Position numbers and translations under genes: made by a program. A DNA stretch of 34,889 nt from a virus. The stretch is from positions 1-34,889 of IMG/VR virus record IMGVR_UViG_3300010885_038484; one strand, written 5' to 3'. Of the stretch, positions 25,201 to 31,372 are shown piece by piece. The number at the start of each line of letters is the position of its first letter. The first letter of the stretch is position 1. The notes beneath the pieces were generated by a model, which saw only the letters and a list, made by a program, of their open reading frames with translations, did not search any database and was not told where the DNA came from.

Positions 25201-27285
25201 CAATTGGGCACTGGTGGTCCTGCTCATGGAGCTCAAGCAGTTCGTCAATCTAAAAAATATATTCGTTATCAATCTGGTAAGGGTATCATGTATACCACTG
25301 GTGCTCTCTTTGCACCATCATATGACCTTAGATCTGTAACTTCATCTGGAATTTCTACTGGTAGTGTAATTACTTGTATTACTGATGATACAGAGCACGG
25401 GTTACAAGCAGGTGCTGAAATTCAATTGAGTGGTTTGGAAACTTCTGGGTATACTGGAACATATACTGTGAATAGCATTGTTAATGAATATACCTTTACA
25501 GTCCTTTCAAGAGGAACTCTGGGATCAACGACTCCAGTATTGGGAAGACCTCCTCAAATTTCTCTTTATAAGTGGAAGGGTGCTACTGTAAGGGCAGGTG
25601 CATTTGATGATCAGAATGGTATCTTCTGGCAATATGATGGGGTAAATCTGGCTGTAGGAATGAGATCTGCAACTTTCCAACTTGCCGGAACAATTTCTGC
25701 TGACCCAGATTCAAATTCAATTACTGGTGTTAATACAAGATTTGTAGATCAGTTAGTAATTGGTGATAGAATAGTAATTAGAGGAATGACACATGTTGTC
25801 ACTTCGATTACAAATAGTACTGCAATTACTGTCAACCCAGACTATAGGGGAGTAAGTTCAATTACTGGGGCAAAGGCTTCTCTGGTAAGAGATACGATTA
25901 TCCCTCAAAGTCAGTGGAACCTTGATCGTGCAGATGGAACTGGAAAAAGTGGATATGAAATTCAAATTAATAAGATGCAGATGATTGGATTCCAGTACAC
26001 TTGGTATGGTGCTGGATTTATTGACTGGATGCTTCGTGGTCCTGATGGAAATTATTTGTTTATCCATAGACTGAAAAATAATAATAGAAATACTGAAGCA
26101 TATATGAGATCTGGAAACCTTCCAGTTCGTTATGAAGTTATTAATGAAGGTGCAAAATCCAAAATAACTTCGGATATTTCTTCTTCAGCGTCTACAATGA
26201 CTCTTGAAGATGCTACTCTATATCCATCCTCAGGAACTCTATATTTGGATAATGAAATAGTCAATTACACAACAAAGACTGGAAATATTTTAGGTGGATT
26301 GACAAGAGGAGCAATATTCTCAAATTATTCTGGTGGATCTACAAGAACTTATACTGCTGGAACTGCAGCAGGGCATAATTCGGGAACTGGTGCTATTTTG
26401 ATTGCAAATACAGCAACTCCTGTTATTAGTCACTGGGGTTCTGCGTTCCTTACAGATGGAATGTTTGATACTGACCGTGGATATGTATTTAACTATCAGT
26501 ATGTTGGTGGCACAATTACTACAGTAAAATCAACTGCTTTCTTGATTCGTCTTGCACCTACAGTTTCAAACGCTATTATTGGTGACCTTGGACAAAGAGA
26601 ATTGATTAACCGAGCACAGTTGCTTCTCAAATCTCTGGAATTCACTCCAACTAGTGGTGCTTCTTCTCAGGCAGTTGTTATTGAAGGTGTATTGAATCCA
26701 TCAAATTATCCAACAAATCCATCAACAGTCAATTGGTTCGGTCTGAGTTCTCAAGGTGCAGGGGGTCAACCCTCATTTGCACAAATTGCTAACGCATCTA
26801 ACATCACCTGGGCTGGTGGAGCAGCATCTTATACTGCATCAACATCTGTAACTCAAAACTACTTTACTCAGTATCAAATTTTTGACAAAACTGCAACTGC
26901 AAACGTTCGTATTGGTCACTTCGTTTCTGGTACTGGGGTCCCTGGTGGTACGCGAGTTATTAACATTTTCCAATATGATGCAAATAACAACTACATTCAG
27001 TTCTCAAACTCTGTTAACTCAGGATCTGCTGGTTCAATTAGTTATACCTTTACTGCAAACACTCTGTCTGCTGCACCTGGAGAAACTGTTTTCTCTTTCG
27101 TAGGTACTGCTGTTGACAAATCAACTATTGATCTTGCTGAACTTAAGGAATTGAACAACACTCCTATTGGTGGTAGAGGAACATTCCCTAATGGACCTGA
27201 CGTTCTTGCAATTAACGTTTACCTCACAACAGGATCTAATATCGGCGGAAACTTTGTTCTCCGCTGGTCAGAAGCACAGGCATAA
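22258..27285 (+). CDS. Giant virion protein with LamG-like domain (1675 aa)
   Basis: The product is 1675 aa, with the start supported by AGGAGA in the 25-bp gap. The recognisable parts are as follows. THGLSVGSPFRITG-type modules lie near residue 190 and again near 905 and 1050. Three copies of a 'G.GY...D.[IV]...G..L.G.SPTNDL' module lie near 412-450, 695-755 and 797-845. A LamG/concanavalin-like domain lies at about 482-655 (FTVEFWIYRNRLG, WNHIALSRTSNVTRLYING), a fold that binds glycans. A conserved central block starts near 973 (IHRPFDGGVQLGTGG, SKKYIRYQSGKGIMYTTG), and a beta module near 1300-1375 is also found in the 1180-aa protein. There is no signal peptide. It is probably a major tail-fibre or baseplate-associated adhesin. 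Confidence 0.88.
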   Translation: MAKRQIRDYVFTPGVSGVGNIKILDKIQLNQILLITNTTSNDILYNFSDPTNKVSVSFTDSYDAAFPYASSASNGVTTIIFLFDTRSYSSTDSISIFVESLEQRMRPYDFGTDAIERMRVATPQSMIDADFEYGLQPTKWQTIDLLRNYPSIYEIAGSDISLSSVVTDASFSTGGIGYSLISVTSIETHGLSVGSPFRITGLNPATTGAPRAEGSFIVESIISSNTFTYFAKGKVGLNQGDSLLSTYTQFRKAGFYTSASIGNPTYSVLSNISSGTFNTKFTTATASPRIAYSGVIPVGVGFAVTISNVPTGTQITGISSTSATTTFADDVAPPTNTIKVTSTNNIQVGSAVDDGTNTATFVTNIDGNILTLSRPYTVSAVGAASTLGIVTTTGSNFGLGSGAIFNVNRTNGRYTPSIVNAGVGYTVNDRVIVPGSSLDGASPTNNLAIKIQGVSQVGGITTFTTAKYFAPYGEAAISQNQYKFNTSSLLLNTTSGGADYIRSNSNPDFLIGTNDFTVEFWIYRNRLGVTETIFDMRNFLTEYSPVLKITSNNTLAYYLNGVTVINSSNTVLTGSWNHIALSRTSNVTRLYINGTQESSNLADSSNYPERGITIGASYTGTEGSYCYIDDFRLTIGYSRYTGSSFSIPTSPFVTDVYTRALLHFNGRGGDTDFADETYGTAISNTQTFYNTTGVTTGSGYGAVFDVIRVGGATTVYTVNFTGENNSTGLNYSVSDIILIDGSLVGGNSVTNDLTITVDNIDIDGAIVGFTPIGISSSGNLTYSNRSVVSSGSSATVNISKATGSYAVSIANSGSGYYPGYILKVPGTSLGGTSPTNDLNVTVVSVNLDSPVVGTISSISYSGTATPGTAVTFFPSISLSEISTGVISDNTTAQYSSLARIRVQFDTNHGLVPGSPVLSSIVSAGVGHSLASGPFIIDSVPALNQIVFTAKRPGTIVSSGLAGTVYPRPDCYYIHRPFDGGVQLGTGGPAHGAQAVRQSKKYIRYQSGKGIMYTTGALFAPSYDLRSVTSSGISTGSVITCITDDTEHGLQAGAEIQLSGLETSGYTGTYTVNSIVNEYTFTVLSRGTLGSTTPVLGRPPQISLYKWKGATVRAGAFDDQNGIFWQYDGVNLAVGMRSATFQLAGTISADPDSNSITGVNTRFVDQLVIGDRIVIRGMTHVVTSITNSTAITVNPDYRGVSSITGAKASLVRDTIIPQSQWNLDRADGTGKSGYEIQINKMQMIGFQYTWYGAGFIDWMLRGPDGNYLFIHRLKNNNRNTEAYMRSGNLPVRYEVINEGAKSKITSDISSSASTMTLEDATLYPSSGTLYLDNEIVNYTTKTGNILGGLTRGAIFSNYSGGSTRTYTAGTAAGHNSGTGAILIANTATPVISHWGSAFLTDGMFDTDRGYVFNYQYVGGTITTVKSTAFLIRLAPTVSNAIIGDLGQRELINRAQLLLKSLEFTPTSGASSQAVVIEGVLNPSNYPTNPSTVNWFGLSSQGAGGQPSFAQIANASNITWAGGAASYTASTSVTQNYFTQYQIFDKTATANVRIGHFVSGTGVPGGTRVINIFQYDANNNYIQFSNSVNSGSAGSISYTFTANTLSAAPGETVFSFVGTAVDKSTIDLAELKELNNTPIGGRGTFPNGPDVLAINVYLTTGSNIGGNFVLRWSEAQA

Positions 27286-27289
27286 TATT

Positions 27290-27328
27290 TGACGTACTGT
27301 GTTAGAATAAATATCTTCCAGTACGTCA
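27290..27328. promoter_or_regulatory. 10-bp perfect inverted repeat enclosing a late-promoter box
   Basis: TGACGTACTG (27290-27299) and CAGTACGTCA (27319-27328) are perfect inverted copies separated by 19 nt. That spacer contains AATAAATA at 27306-27313, the late promoter for the glutaredoxin gene starting at 27338. There is no T-tract after the second arm, so it does not look like a normal terminator; an operator or an RNA structure at the 3' end of the giant virion gene are alternatives. Confidence 0.6.
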
Positions 27329-27337
27329 CTTATTGAA

Positions 27338-27577
27338 ATGAGATTTACCGTTTACTCTAAGAATGGATGCCCTTATTGCACCAAGATCGAACAGGTGTTA
27401 CAGTTAGCAAACTTAGAACACCAAGTTTATAAACTTGATGAAGACTTCAACCGATTCGAGTTCTATAATGCATTTGGTGATGGGTCTACATTCCCTCAAG
27501 TTGTTTTAAACGATCAGGAGAATTTGGGTGGATGTAGTGATACTGTTAAGTACCTGCAAGAACAAAATCTCGTCTGA
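27338..27577 (+). CDS. Glutaredoxin
   Basis: The product is a 79-aa single-domain glutaredoxin, typical of phage length. The redox motif CPYC is at residues 11-14, the cis-Pro motif TFPQV at 51-55 and the glutathione-site GGCSD at 64-68. It would reduce protein or glutathione disulfides in the infected cell, and in T4 the equivalent (NrdC) supplies electrons to ribonucleotide reductase. It stands alone behind a late-type promoter box and an inverted repeat, next to the giant virion gene rather than nrd genes. A part in handling the cysteine-rich virion proteins is possible but purely speculative. Confidence 0.95.
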   Translation: MRFTVYSKNGCPYCTKIEQVLQLANLEHQVYKLDEDFNRFEFYNAFGDGSTFPQVVLNDQENLGGCSDTVKYLQEQNLV

Positions 27578-27610
27578 TTAAAAATTAAGAAATTGTCCTT
27601 ATACAAGGGT

Positions 27611-27850
27611 ATGTGTGGAAATATAGTCATGCCAGAAAGACAGGAAGAAAAATCAAAATCTGAATACAACATCAATCGAGGATTTGAATTGATGCTAAGA
27701 AAGGCATCTAAAGAGAAAAAAGAAATAAACCATCCAAAAAAATTTCAAATTAAATTTGGTAAAATCTTTTCTTTTTTAGACGTAGAATTTTCTTTTAATT
27801 TTGATTTATACTTAGACTTTAAGAAAAGTTCAGATCAAATAAAAAGGTAG
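27611..27850 (+). CDS. Small basic protein of unknown function
   Basis: ATG 27611 gives 79 residues; TTG 27593 and ATG 27629 are other in-frame choices and none has a convincing ribosome site, so the start is uncertain. The product is Lys/Glu-rich in its first 45 residues (RQEEKSKSEYNINRGFELML, then KASKEKKEINHPKK) and ends in a Phe-rich stretch FSFLDVEFSFNFDLYLDF. No domain is recognised and no membrane segment is convincing. Its 3' end overlaps the convergent bilin reductase gene by 32 bp. It lies 33 bp after glutaredoxin and is probably cotranscribed with it. Confidence 0.6.
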   Translation: MCGNIVMPERQEEKSKSEYNINRGFELMLRKASKEKKEINHPKKFQIKFGKIFSFLDVEFSFNFDLYLDFKKSSDQIKR

Positions 27851-28472
27851 AAATATATCTCTCAGAAAAATCTGAATCAAAGTATGCCTTTAGAATTCCA
27901 TAAGCTGGATCTGTGACTGCCAGATGAGTATCATATCCTTTGTGAAGGGAATATGAAGACATTGTTTGTGAAGATTCTTTGAGGCAAGATTTAAACCGGT
28001 TTAAATATGCATCAACAACTTTTAAATAGTCTTCATAAAAATCTGTTTCTTTCCTTTTAATCCAAAACTTTTTAGAAAAATACTTATCTAAATCGTATAT
28101 TTTGGAGACATCCATATCCCGGTTTGGCAAGTCGCCAAGATATTTTTGAATATATTTTCTATTGTATTCCTCATCCATTTTAAGAGGATGAAGATCAACA
28201 GCACCAAAGAATTTTTTATTGCTCATTTTTAAATATTCTGTTCCCAGAATAGGAGTTTCGTAGCAAAATTCTGGATAGATAACCAAAGTTTCTGCGGAAA
28301 ATTTATTTTTAATATTTAATTCGCATAATCTAATTTTTCTTATCCGATCACTCTTCCAAGTATAAGATTTGATAATTGCATTATTCTTAACAACTTCTTC
28401 TTTTAACCATGATGGCAGTTGAAGCGACTCCGCATCTGGAAATATTTCAAGTATCTTATCCTTTAGTTTCAT
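27819..28472 (-). CDS. Ferredoxin-dependent bilin reductase (PebA/PebS/PcyX group)
   Basis: The product is 217 aa on the minus strand. The pattern IKSYTWKSDRIRKIRLCELN, VIYPEFCYETPILGTEYL, FFGAVDLHPL, then LAVTDPAYGILKAYF and a terminal YISTFLFD follows the whole length of the bilin reductase family, most closely PebA-type enzymes by eye. D93 (in VDLHP) and D188 (in TDPAYG) correspond to the two catalytic aspartates of phage PebS. It would reduce biliverdin or dihydrobiliverdin towards phycoerythrobilin or a related phycobilin, using ferredoxin. It is a little short for the family (about 230-250). The haem oxygenase often beside it in cyanophages is not in this window. The exact product cannot be read from sequence. 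A late-type box (28492-28499, minus strand) precedes it. Confidence 0.83.
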   Translation of the reverse strand: MKLKDKILEIFPDAESLQLPSWLKEEVVKNNAIIKSYTWKSDRIRKIRLCELNIKNKFSAETLVIYPEFCYETPILGTEYLKMSNKKFFGAVDLHPLKMDEEYNRKYIQKYLGDLPNRDMDVSKIYDLDKYFSKKFWIKRKETDFYEDYLKVVDAYLNRFKSCLKESSQTMSSYSLHKGYDTHLAVTDPAYGILKAYFDSDFSERYISTFLFDLNFS

Positions 28473-28491
28473 AATAAGATCTCATTGACAT

Positions 28492-28499
28492 TATTTATT
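28492..28499 (-). promoter_or_regulatory. Late-promoter box for the bilin reductase gene (AATAAATA, minus strand)
   Basis: The complement of 28492-28499 reads AATAAATA, about 19 bp before the bilin reductase ATG at 28472. Confidence 0.45.
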
Positions 28500-28517
28500 T
28501 TGTGGATTAGGATGATA

Positions 28518-28525
28518 TCTAAATA
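28518..28525 (+). promoter_or_regulatory. Late-promoter box (TCTAAATA) in the divergent region
   Basis: TCTAAATA is one base from TATAAATA and lies 105 bp before ATG 28631. It therefore would give a leader of about 100 nt, unusually long for this genome. Confidence 0.45.
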
Positions 28526-28532
28526 AATCAGG

Positions 28533-28630
28533 TATGAGGGAGAAAAACGCCAAACGCATTACGTTTGTCCGATGTTATCTCTCTTTAAACGGGAGATGCC
28601 GAAATAAAAGTAACTCTCGGAGAAAAGAAG
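28533..28630 (+). promoter_or_regulatory. Possible structured 5' leader of the 80-aa membrane protein gene
   Basis: Three stems can be drawn: CAAACG/CGTTTG (28551-28556 with 28562-28567, 5-nt loop), ATCTC with GAGAT around 28577-28597, and CCGA with TCGG nearer the gene. The decamer AGTAACTCTC occurs here at 28609-28618 and again 30 bp on, inside the gene. The order 'stem, then CCGAAATAAAAGTAAC' faintly recalls the glutamine-riboswitch class known in marine cyanobacteria, but the canonical core ACGGAAGTAG is not present. A regulatory leader is possible; the class is unknown. Confidence 0.35.
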
Positions 28631-28873
28631 ATGTTAGCAGTAACTCTCACCATCACGACATTAATTTCAATAATGTTCTTTTTTATTGGGGGTATGGTAG
28701 GATGGTTGGCCAAGCAGCATTTCTATGAAAGAAGTTATATTGCTTCCATGCATCCAGAAATGTTTGACGAAAATGGGAACGTAATTCCCGATGAAATAAT
28801 AGCAGTACGATTTGAAAACGATTATGACTACGACGACGAAGACGACGAAGAAGACAATCGAAAAACCAATTGA
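28631..28873 (+). CDS. Membrane-anchored acidic small protein
   Basis: The product is 80 aa. One transmembrane helix lies at about residues 5-27 (VTLTITTLISIMFFFIGGMV). It is followed by a conserved-looking soluble part (MHPEMFDENGNVIPDEIIAV) and a strongly acidic tail (DYDYDDEDDEEDN). The short N-terminus and the charged segment after the helix (KQHFYERS) suggest N-out/C-in anchoring, with the acidic tail in the cytoplasm. A GGAGA site at 28619-28623 supports the start. The last 50 bp overlap the next gene in another frame. Function is unknown; similar proteins are, from memory, common in T4-like cyanophages. Confidence 0.82.
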   Translation: MLAVTLTITTLISIMFFFIGGMVGWLAKQHFYERSYIASMHPEMFDENGNVIPDEIIAVRFENDYDYDDEDDEEDNRKTN

Positions 28874-29396
28874 GACTCTTCCCACTAATCCCTTTATTTT
28901 TGAAATTTTAGAACTTGCTTCTAAACAAAGATCAAATGCCAAAAAGGTTGAAGTTCTAAAGACCTACGAACATGATTCTTTGAAGACCATTTTTGTCTGG
29001 AACTTTGACGAAAGTGTTGTTTCACTTCTTCCTAAAGGTGAAGTACCTTATGGCGATGCAAAAGATCAGAATGTTTATTCAGGAACTTTGTCAGAGAATC
29101 TCTCTAGAGAAGCTGATGGTGGAGAATCTGCAACTACTCAGGATTTGATGGGTAGAGGACGTACCTCTCTTCGTAGAGAGTATACAAACCTCTACCATTA
29201 TGTTAAGGGTGGTAATAATACCCTCAATACAATTCGTAGAGAGATGATGTTTATTAATCTCTTACAGGGACTTCATCCAAAAGAAGCAGAAATTATCTGC
29301 TTAATTAAGGATGGAAAACTTTCCGATAAGTATAAGATTACTTTTGAAAATGTTAAGGAGGCTTATCCCGAAATCATTTGGGGGGGTCGTTCTTAA
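28824..29396 (+). CDS. Conserved phage protein, DUF6433-like
   Basis: ATG 28824 is preferred over the in-frame TTG 28812, giving 190 aa. The first 20 residues are low-complexity Thr/Lys (TTTTKTTKKT), because they read the acidic-tail codons of the previous gene in a second frame. The rest is a compact domain: PTNPFIFEILELASKQRSN, LKTIFVWNFDESVVSLLP, NTIRREMMFINLLQGLHPKE and a C-terminal EIICLIKDGKLSDKY...EAYPEIIWG. This layout fits the DUF6433 family of T4-like phages, whose function is not known. The N-terminal TNPFIFEIL-type motif and helical C-terminus suggest a nucleic-acid or scaffold-linked role, but nothing catalytic is seen. The stop overlaps the next ATG by one base. Confidence 0.82.
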   Translation: MTTTTKTTKKTIEKPIETLPTNPFIFEILELASKQRSNAKKVEVLKTYEHDSLKTIFVWNFDESVVSLLPKGEVPYGDAKDQNVYSGTLSENLSREADGGESATTQDLMGRGRTSLRREYTNLYHYVKGGNNTLNTIRREMMFINLLQGLHPKEAEIICLIKDGKLSDKYKITFENVKEAYPEIIWGGRS

Positions 29397-29653
29397 TGTG
29401 TATAGTTCACATTGAAAATTGTGATGAAAATGCCCCCAAGGATAAATCATTACCAGTAAATTCTTATCTTGTAACCTATCATCTTGATGGGAAAAAAATC
29501 TGCGACATTGTTATTTGTCATAAAAGAGCAGATGTTTTTGACATGTATTGGGATAAGTATCGCAAAGATCTTAAGAGCATTGAATGGACTGATGGAACAG
29601 TCAGTGCTAGACTATGGGGACACAAAGCAAAGGAAAGTAAGAAGAAGAGATGA
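29396..29653 (+). CDS. Small conserved phage protein of unknown function, 85 aa
   Basis: ATG 29396 overlaps the previous stop by one base (TAATG), and a run of G at 29383-29388 serves as ribosome site; an upstream TTG is in frame but less likely. The 85-aa product starts MCIVHIENCDENAP and contains SYLVTYHLDGKKICDIVICH, RADVFDMYWDKYRKD and SARLWGHK before a Lys-rich end. It has a mixed alpha/beta look and no recognised domain or membrane segment. Translational coupling to both neighbours (ATGA overlap with the next gene) places it in the operon ending with speD. Confidence 0.75.
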   Translation: MCIVHIENCDENAPKDKSLPVNSYLVTYHLDGKKICDIVICHKRADVFDMYWDKYRKDLKSIEWTDGTVSARLWGHKAKESKKKR

Positions 29654-29841
29654 GTGAAGGTTTTACTGATGGAAAGGCAAAGGTCAACGTAAATGTTGAC
29701 GAACTTACAAAAATTATAAAAAAATATAAAAAATTGAATAAATACAAAAAGTCTAATCTCTTCGTAGTGAAGACTATTGATGGCACTGAAGACATTATTA
29801 GTTCATTACTTAAAGAATCAGAGGAGAATCCTATAGACTAA
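29650..29841 (+). CDS. Very small Lys-rich phage protein, 63 aa
   Basis: The gene overlaps the preceding one by four bases (ATGA) and the speD start by one base (TAATG), so it is firmly embedded in the operon. The 63-aa product has a basic centre (KIIKKYKKLNKYKKSN) predicted helical, and an acidic C-terminus (TEDIISSLLKESEENPID). No domain is recognised. The gene's short length and tight coupling argue that it is real; function is unknown. Confidence 0.72.
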   Translation: MSEGFTDGKAKVNVNVDELTKIIKKYKKLNKYKKSNLFVVKTIDGTEDIISSLLKESEENPID

Positions 29842-30167
29842 TGGGTAAACACTATCTACTAAACCTTTACGGTTGCTCGTTTGTCCTTTTGGATGACGAG
29901 CGTTGCCTTATAGACTTACTGGAAAACGCAGCAATTGCAAGTGGTGCTACTGTCATTCAGACTATCTCTAAGAAGTTTGAACCACAAGGAGTTACTGTAA
30001 TTTGCTTGCTTTCTGAAAGTCACATTAGCATTCATACCTGGCCTGAGGAAGGTAAGGCATCAGTAGATGTGTATACCTGTGGCGATTGCAATCCAAAGAT
30101 TGGTTGTGATATAATCGTCCAGCAACTCTATGCAACAGATCACACTCTGAGTTACATAGAACGGTAA
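29841..30167 (+). CDS. speD: S-adenosylmethionine decarboxylase proenzyme
   Basis: The product is 108 aa, matching the prokaryotic class 1b form. The self-cleavage site lies in LLSESHISIHTWPE: cleavage between E59 and S60 would turn Ser60 into the pyruvoyl cofactor. H65 and C80 (in VYTCG) are at the expected spacing for the processing and catalytic residues, three residues earlier than in the Thermotoga enzyme. It makes decarboxylated S-adenosylmethionine, the aminopropyl donor for spermidine. It is a regular auxiliary metabolic gene in T4-like cyanophages. It is last in its operon and followed within 4 bp by a strong terminator. Confidence 0.96.
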   Translation: MGKHYLLNLYGCSFVLLDDERCLIDLLENAAIASGATVIQTISKKFEPQGVTVICLLSESHISIHTWPEEGKASVDVYTCGDCNPKIGCDIIVQQLYATDHTLSYIER

Positions 30168-30170
30168 TTG

Positions 30171-30197
30171 GAGAGGGTTGACACCCTCTCTTTTTTT
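30171..30197 (+). terminator. Rho-independent terminator after speD
   Basis: A perfect 8-bp stem GAGAGGGT / ACCCTCTC with a TGAC loop (30179-30182) is followed by seven T residues (30191-30197). Confidence 0.95.
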
Positions 30198-30227
30198 ATG
30201 TAAAATAATTGGAGATATTATTACCCT

Positions 30228-30404
30228 ATGGATAAAGAAAAACTTAAGTTGATTGTAAAAAACTTAGAGTCTTTAGTGCAATGCCTAAAGTCGGAAATTT
30301 ATTCTGATGTGGAGTCATACAAACCTCCACAATATGAGGCAGTTTCTCAGCACCTTACAGATTACGACGAAATTTTTGAAGATGACGATGGATACCCAGA
30401 CTAA
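30228..30404 (+). CDS. Small acidic phage protein, 58 aa
   Basis: ATG 30228 opens a 58-codon frame ending TAA 30402-30404, directly before the thyX start. The product begins MDKEKLKLIVKNLESLVQCL, a likely amphipathic helix, and ends in an acidic tail (YDEIFEDDDGYPD). It lies just after a terminator; GGAG at 30211-30214 is a usable ribosome site at a spacing of about 13. Similar short proteins occur, from memory, beside thyX in other cyanophages. Function is unknown. Confidence 0.72.
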   Translation: MDKEKLKLIVKNLESLVQCLKSEIYSDVESYKPPQYEAVSQHLTDYDEIFEDDDGYPD

Positions 30405-30405
30405 T

Positions 30406-31095
30406 ATGAAACCCGAAGTTAAACTGATTAGCGTTACTCCAGACGCAGAGAAGCACATGGCATATTGTGCTCGTGTAAGTAATCCAAATAACCAAGAGAA
30501 TAATAACTTCTCTGGACTCCTCAAGTATTGTATCAAGCATCATCACTGGTCTATTTTTGAGCAGGCAAGTATGACGGTGGAGATTAATACGACTCGTGGT
30601 ATTGCCGCACAAATTTTGCGTCATAGGAGTTTCACATTCCAAGAGTTCTCTCAAAGATATGCAGATACAAATCTCTTGACTTCTACGATTCCTCTTCCGG
30701 ACCTTCGTAGGCAGGATACAAAGAACCGTCAGAACTCCACAGATGACCTTGGAGACTATCTAAAACTGACATTGCTGGAGGATATCCGAATTCACTTTGC
30801 TGCCTCTCAGAGTCTCTACAATCGCCTTTTAGAGCACGGAGTAGCAAAGGAGTGTGCAAGGTTCGTATTGCCCTTAGCAACGCCCACACGACTCTATATG
30901 ACTGGCTCAGTAAGGTCATGGATACATTATATTGATTTACGTTCTGCACACGGAACTCAGAAAGAGCATATGGATATTGCAGAGGCAGTTCGTTGTATCT
31001 TTACTTGTCAGTTTCCTGCAGTATCTGCTGCTCTTGAATGGACTCGTGAAGGGTGTTCAGAATGTATGGATGCGCCATCCATCTGTATTGAATAA
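30406..31095 (+). CDS. thyX: Flavin-dependent thymidylate synthase
   Basis: ATG 30406 is chosen because it follows the small gene's stop by one base and gives a standard 229-aa ThyX; frames further upstream overlap that gene. The signature RHRx7S is present as R72-H73-R74...S82 (RHRSFTFQEFSQRY). HHHWSIFEQASMTVEI, the ECARFVLPLATPTRLYMTGSVRS block and LRSAHGTQKEHMDIA complete the family pattern. The enzyme makes dTMP from dUMP using FADH2 and methylenetetrahydrofolate, supporting phage DNA synthesis. Marine picocyanobacteria also use ThyX, so this replicates a host function. A late-type box for the next gene overlaps its stop. Confidence 0.96.
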   Translation: MKPEVKLISVTPDAEKHMAYCARVSNPNNQENNNFSGLLKYCIKHHHWSIFEQASMTVEINTTRGIAAQILRHRSFTFQEFSQRYADTNLLTSTIPLPDLRRQDTKNRQNSTDDLGDYLKLTLLEDIRIHFAASQSLYNRLLEHGVAKECARFVLPLATPTRLYMTGSVRSWIHYIDLRSAHGTQKEHMDIAEAVRCIFTCQFPAVSAALEWTREGCSECMDAPSICIE

Positions 31096-31098
31096 ATA
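31091..31098 (+). promoter_or_regulatory. T4-type late promoter box (AATAAATA)
   Basis: AATAAATA overlaps the thyX stop and lies 25 bp before the TTG start at 31124. Confidence 0.45.
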
Positions 31099-31123
31099 TT
31101 TTCATACACAATGGAGGTGTAAT

Positions 31124-31366
31124 TTGCCCACATATCCTGTTATTAATGGAAAGACTGGCGAGACTCGGGAGTTAGTGATGCCAGTTTCTGAGTATACTGA
31201 TTGGCGTGAAAAAAATCCCGACTGGGATAAAGATTGGTCTAAGGGTTGTGCCGGGGTTGGTGAGGTTGGCGACTGGCAAAACAAACTAGTTTCAAAACAT
31301 CCCGGCTGGAATGATGTTCTTCGCCAGGCATCAAAGGCACCAGGTTCAAGAGTAAAACCTATCTAA
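31124..31366 (+). CDS. Small conserved phage protein with TTG start, 80 aa
   Basis: The start is TTG at 31124-31126: GGAGG at 31113-31117 lies six bases upstream, and the preceding in-frame codons run back into thyX with no start that has a ribosome site. The ATG at 31111 is out of frame. The 80-aa product (LPTYPVINGKTGETRELVM...) contains WREKNPDWDKDWSKG and KHPGWNDVLRQASKAPGS, a Trp/Asp/Lys-rich protein without a known domain. The 'NPDWDKDWS' motif resembles small proteins seen near phoH in T4-like cyanophages and in phage putative regulatory (FmdB-like) proteins, but lacks the zinc CxxC pair. Function is unknown. Confidence 0.78.
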   Translation: MPTYPVINGKTGETRELVMPVSEYTDWREKNPDWDKDWSKGCAGVGEVGDWQNKLVSKHPGWNDVLRQASKAPGSRVKPI

Positions 31367-31372
31367 ACCAAC

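Noticed and set aside
27290-27328. Rho-independent terminator for the 1675-aa gene
   Set aside because: The loop is 19 nt and no T-tract follows the second arm, unlike the three clear terminators in this window.
28533-28630. Glutamine riboswitch
   Set aside because: The core ACGGAAGTAG and the closing stem of the known class are missing, so it was kept only as a possible structured leader.
28534-28728. 64-codon + frame MREKNAKRI... in the divergent leader
   Set aside because: It overlaps the better-supported 80-aa gene in another frame, has a basic, biased composition, and its only ribosome-like sequence is weak. The region is better read as a leader.
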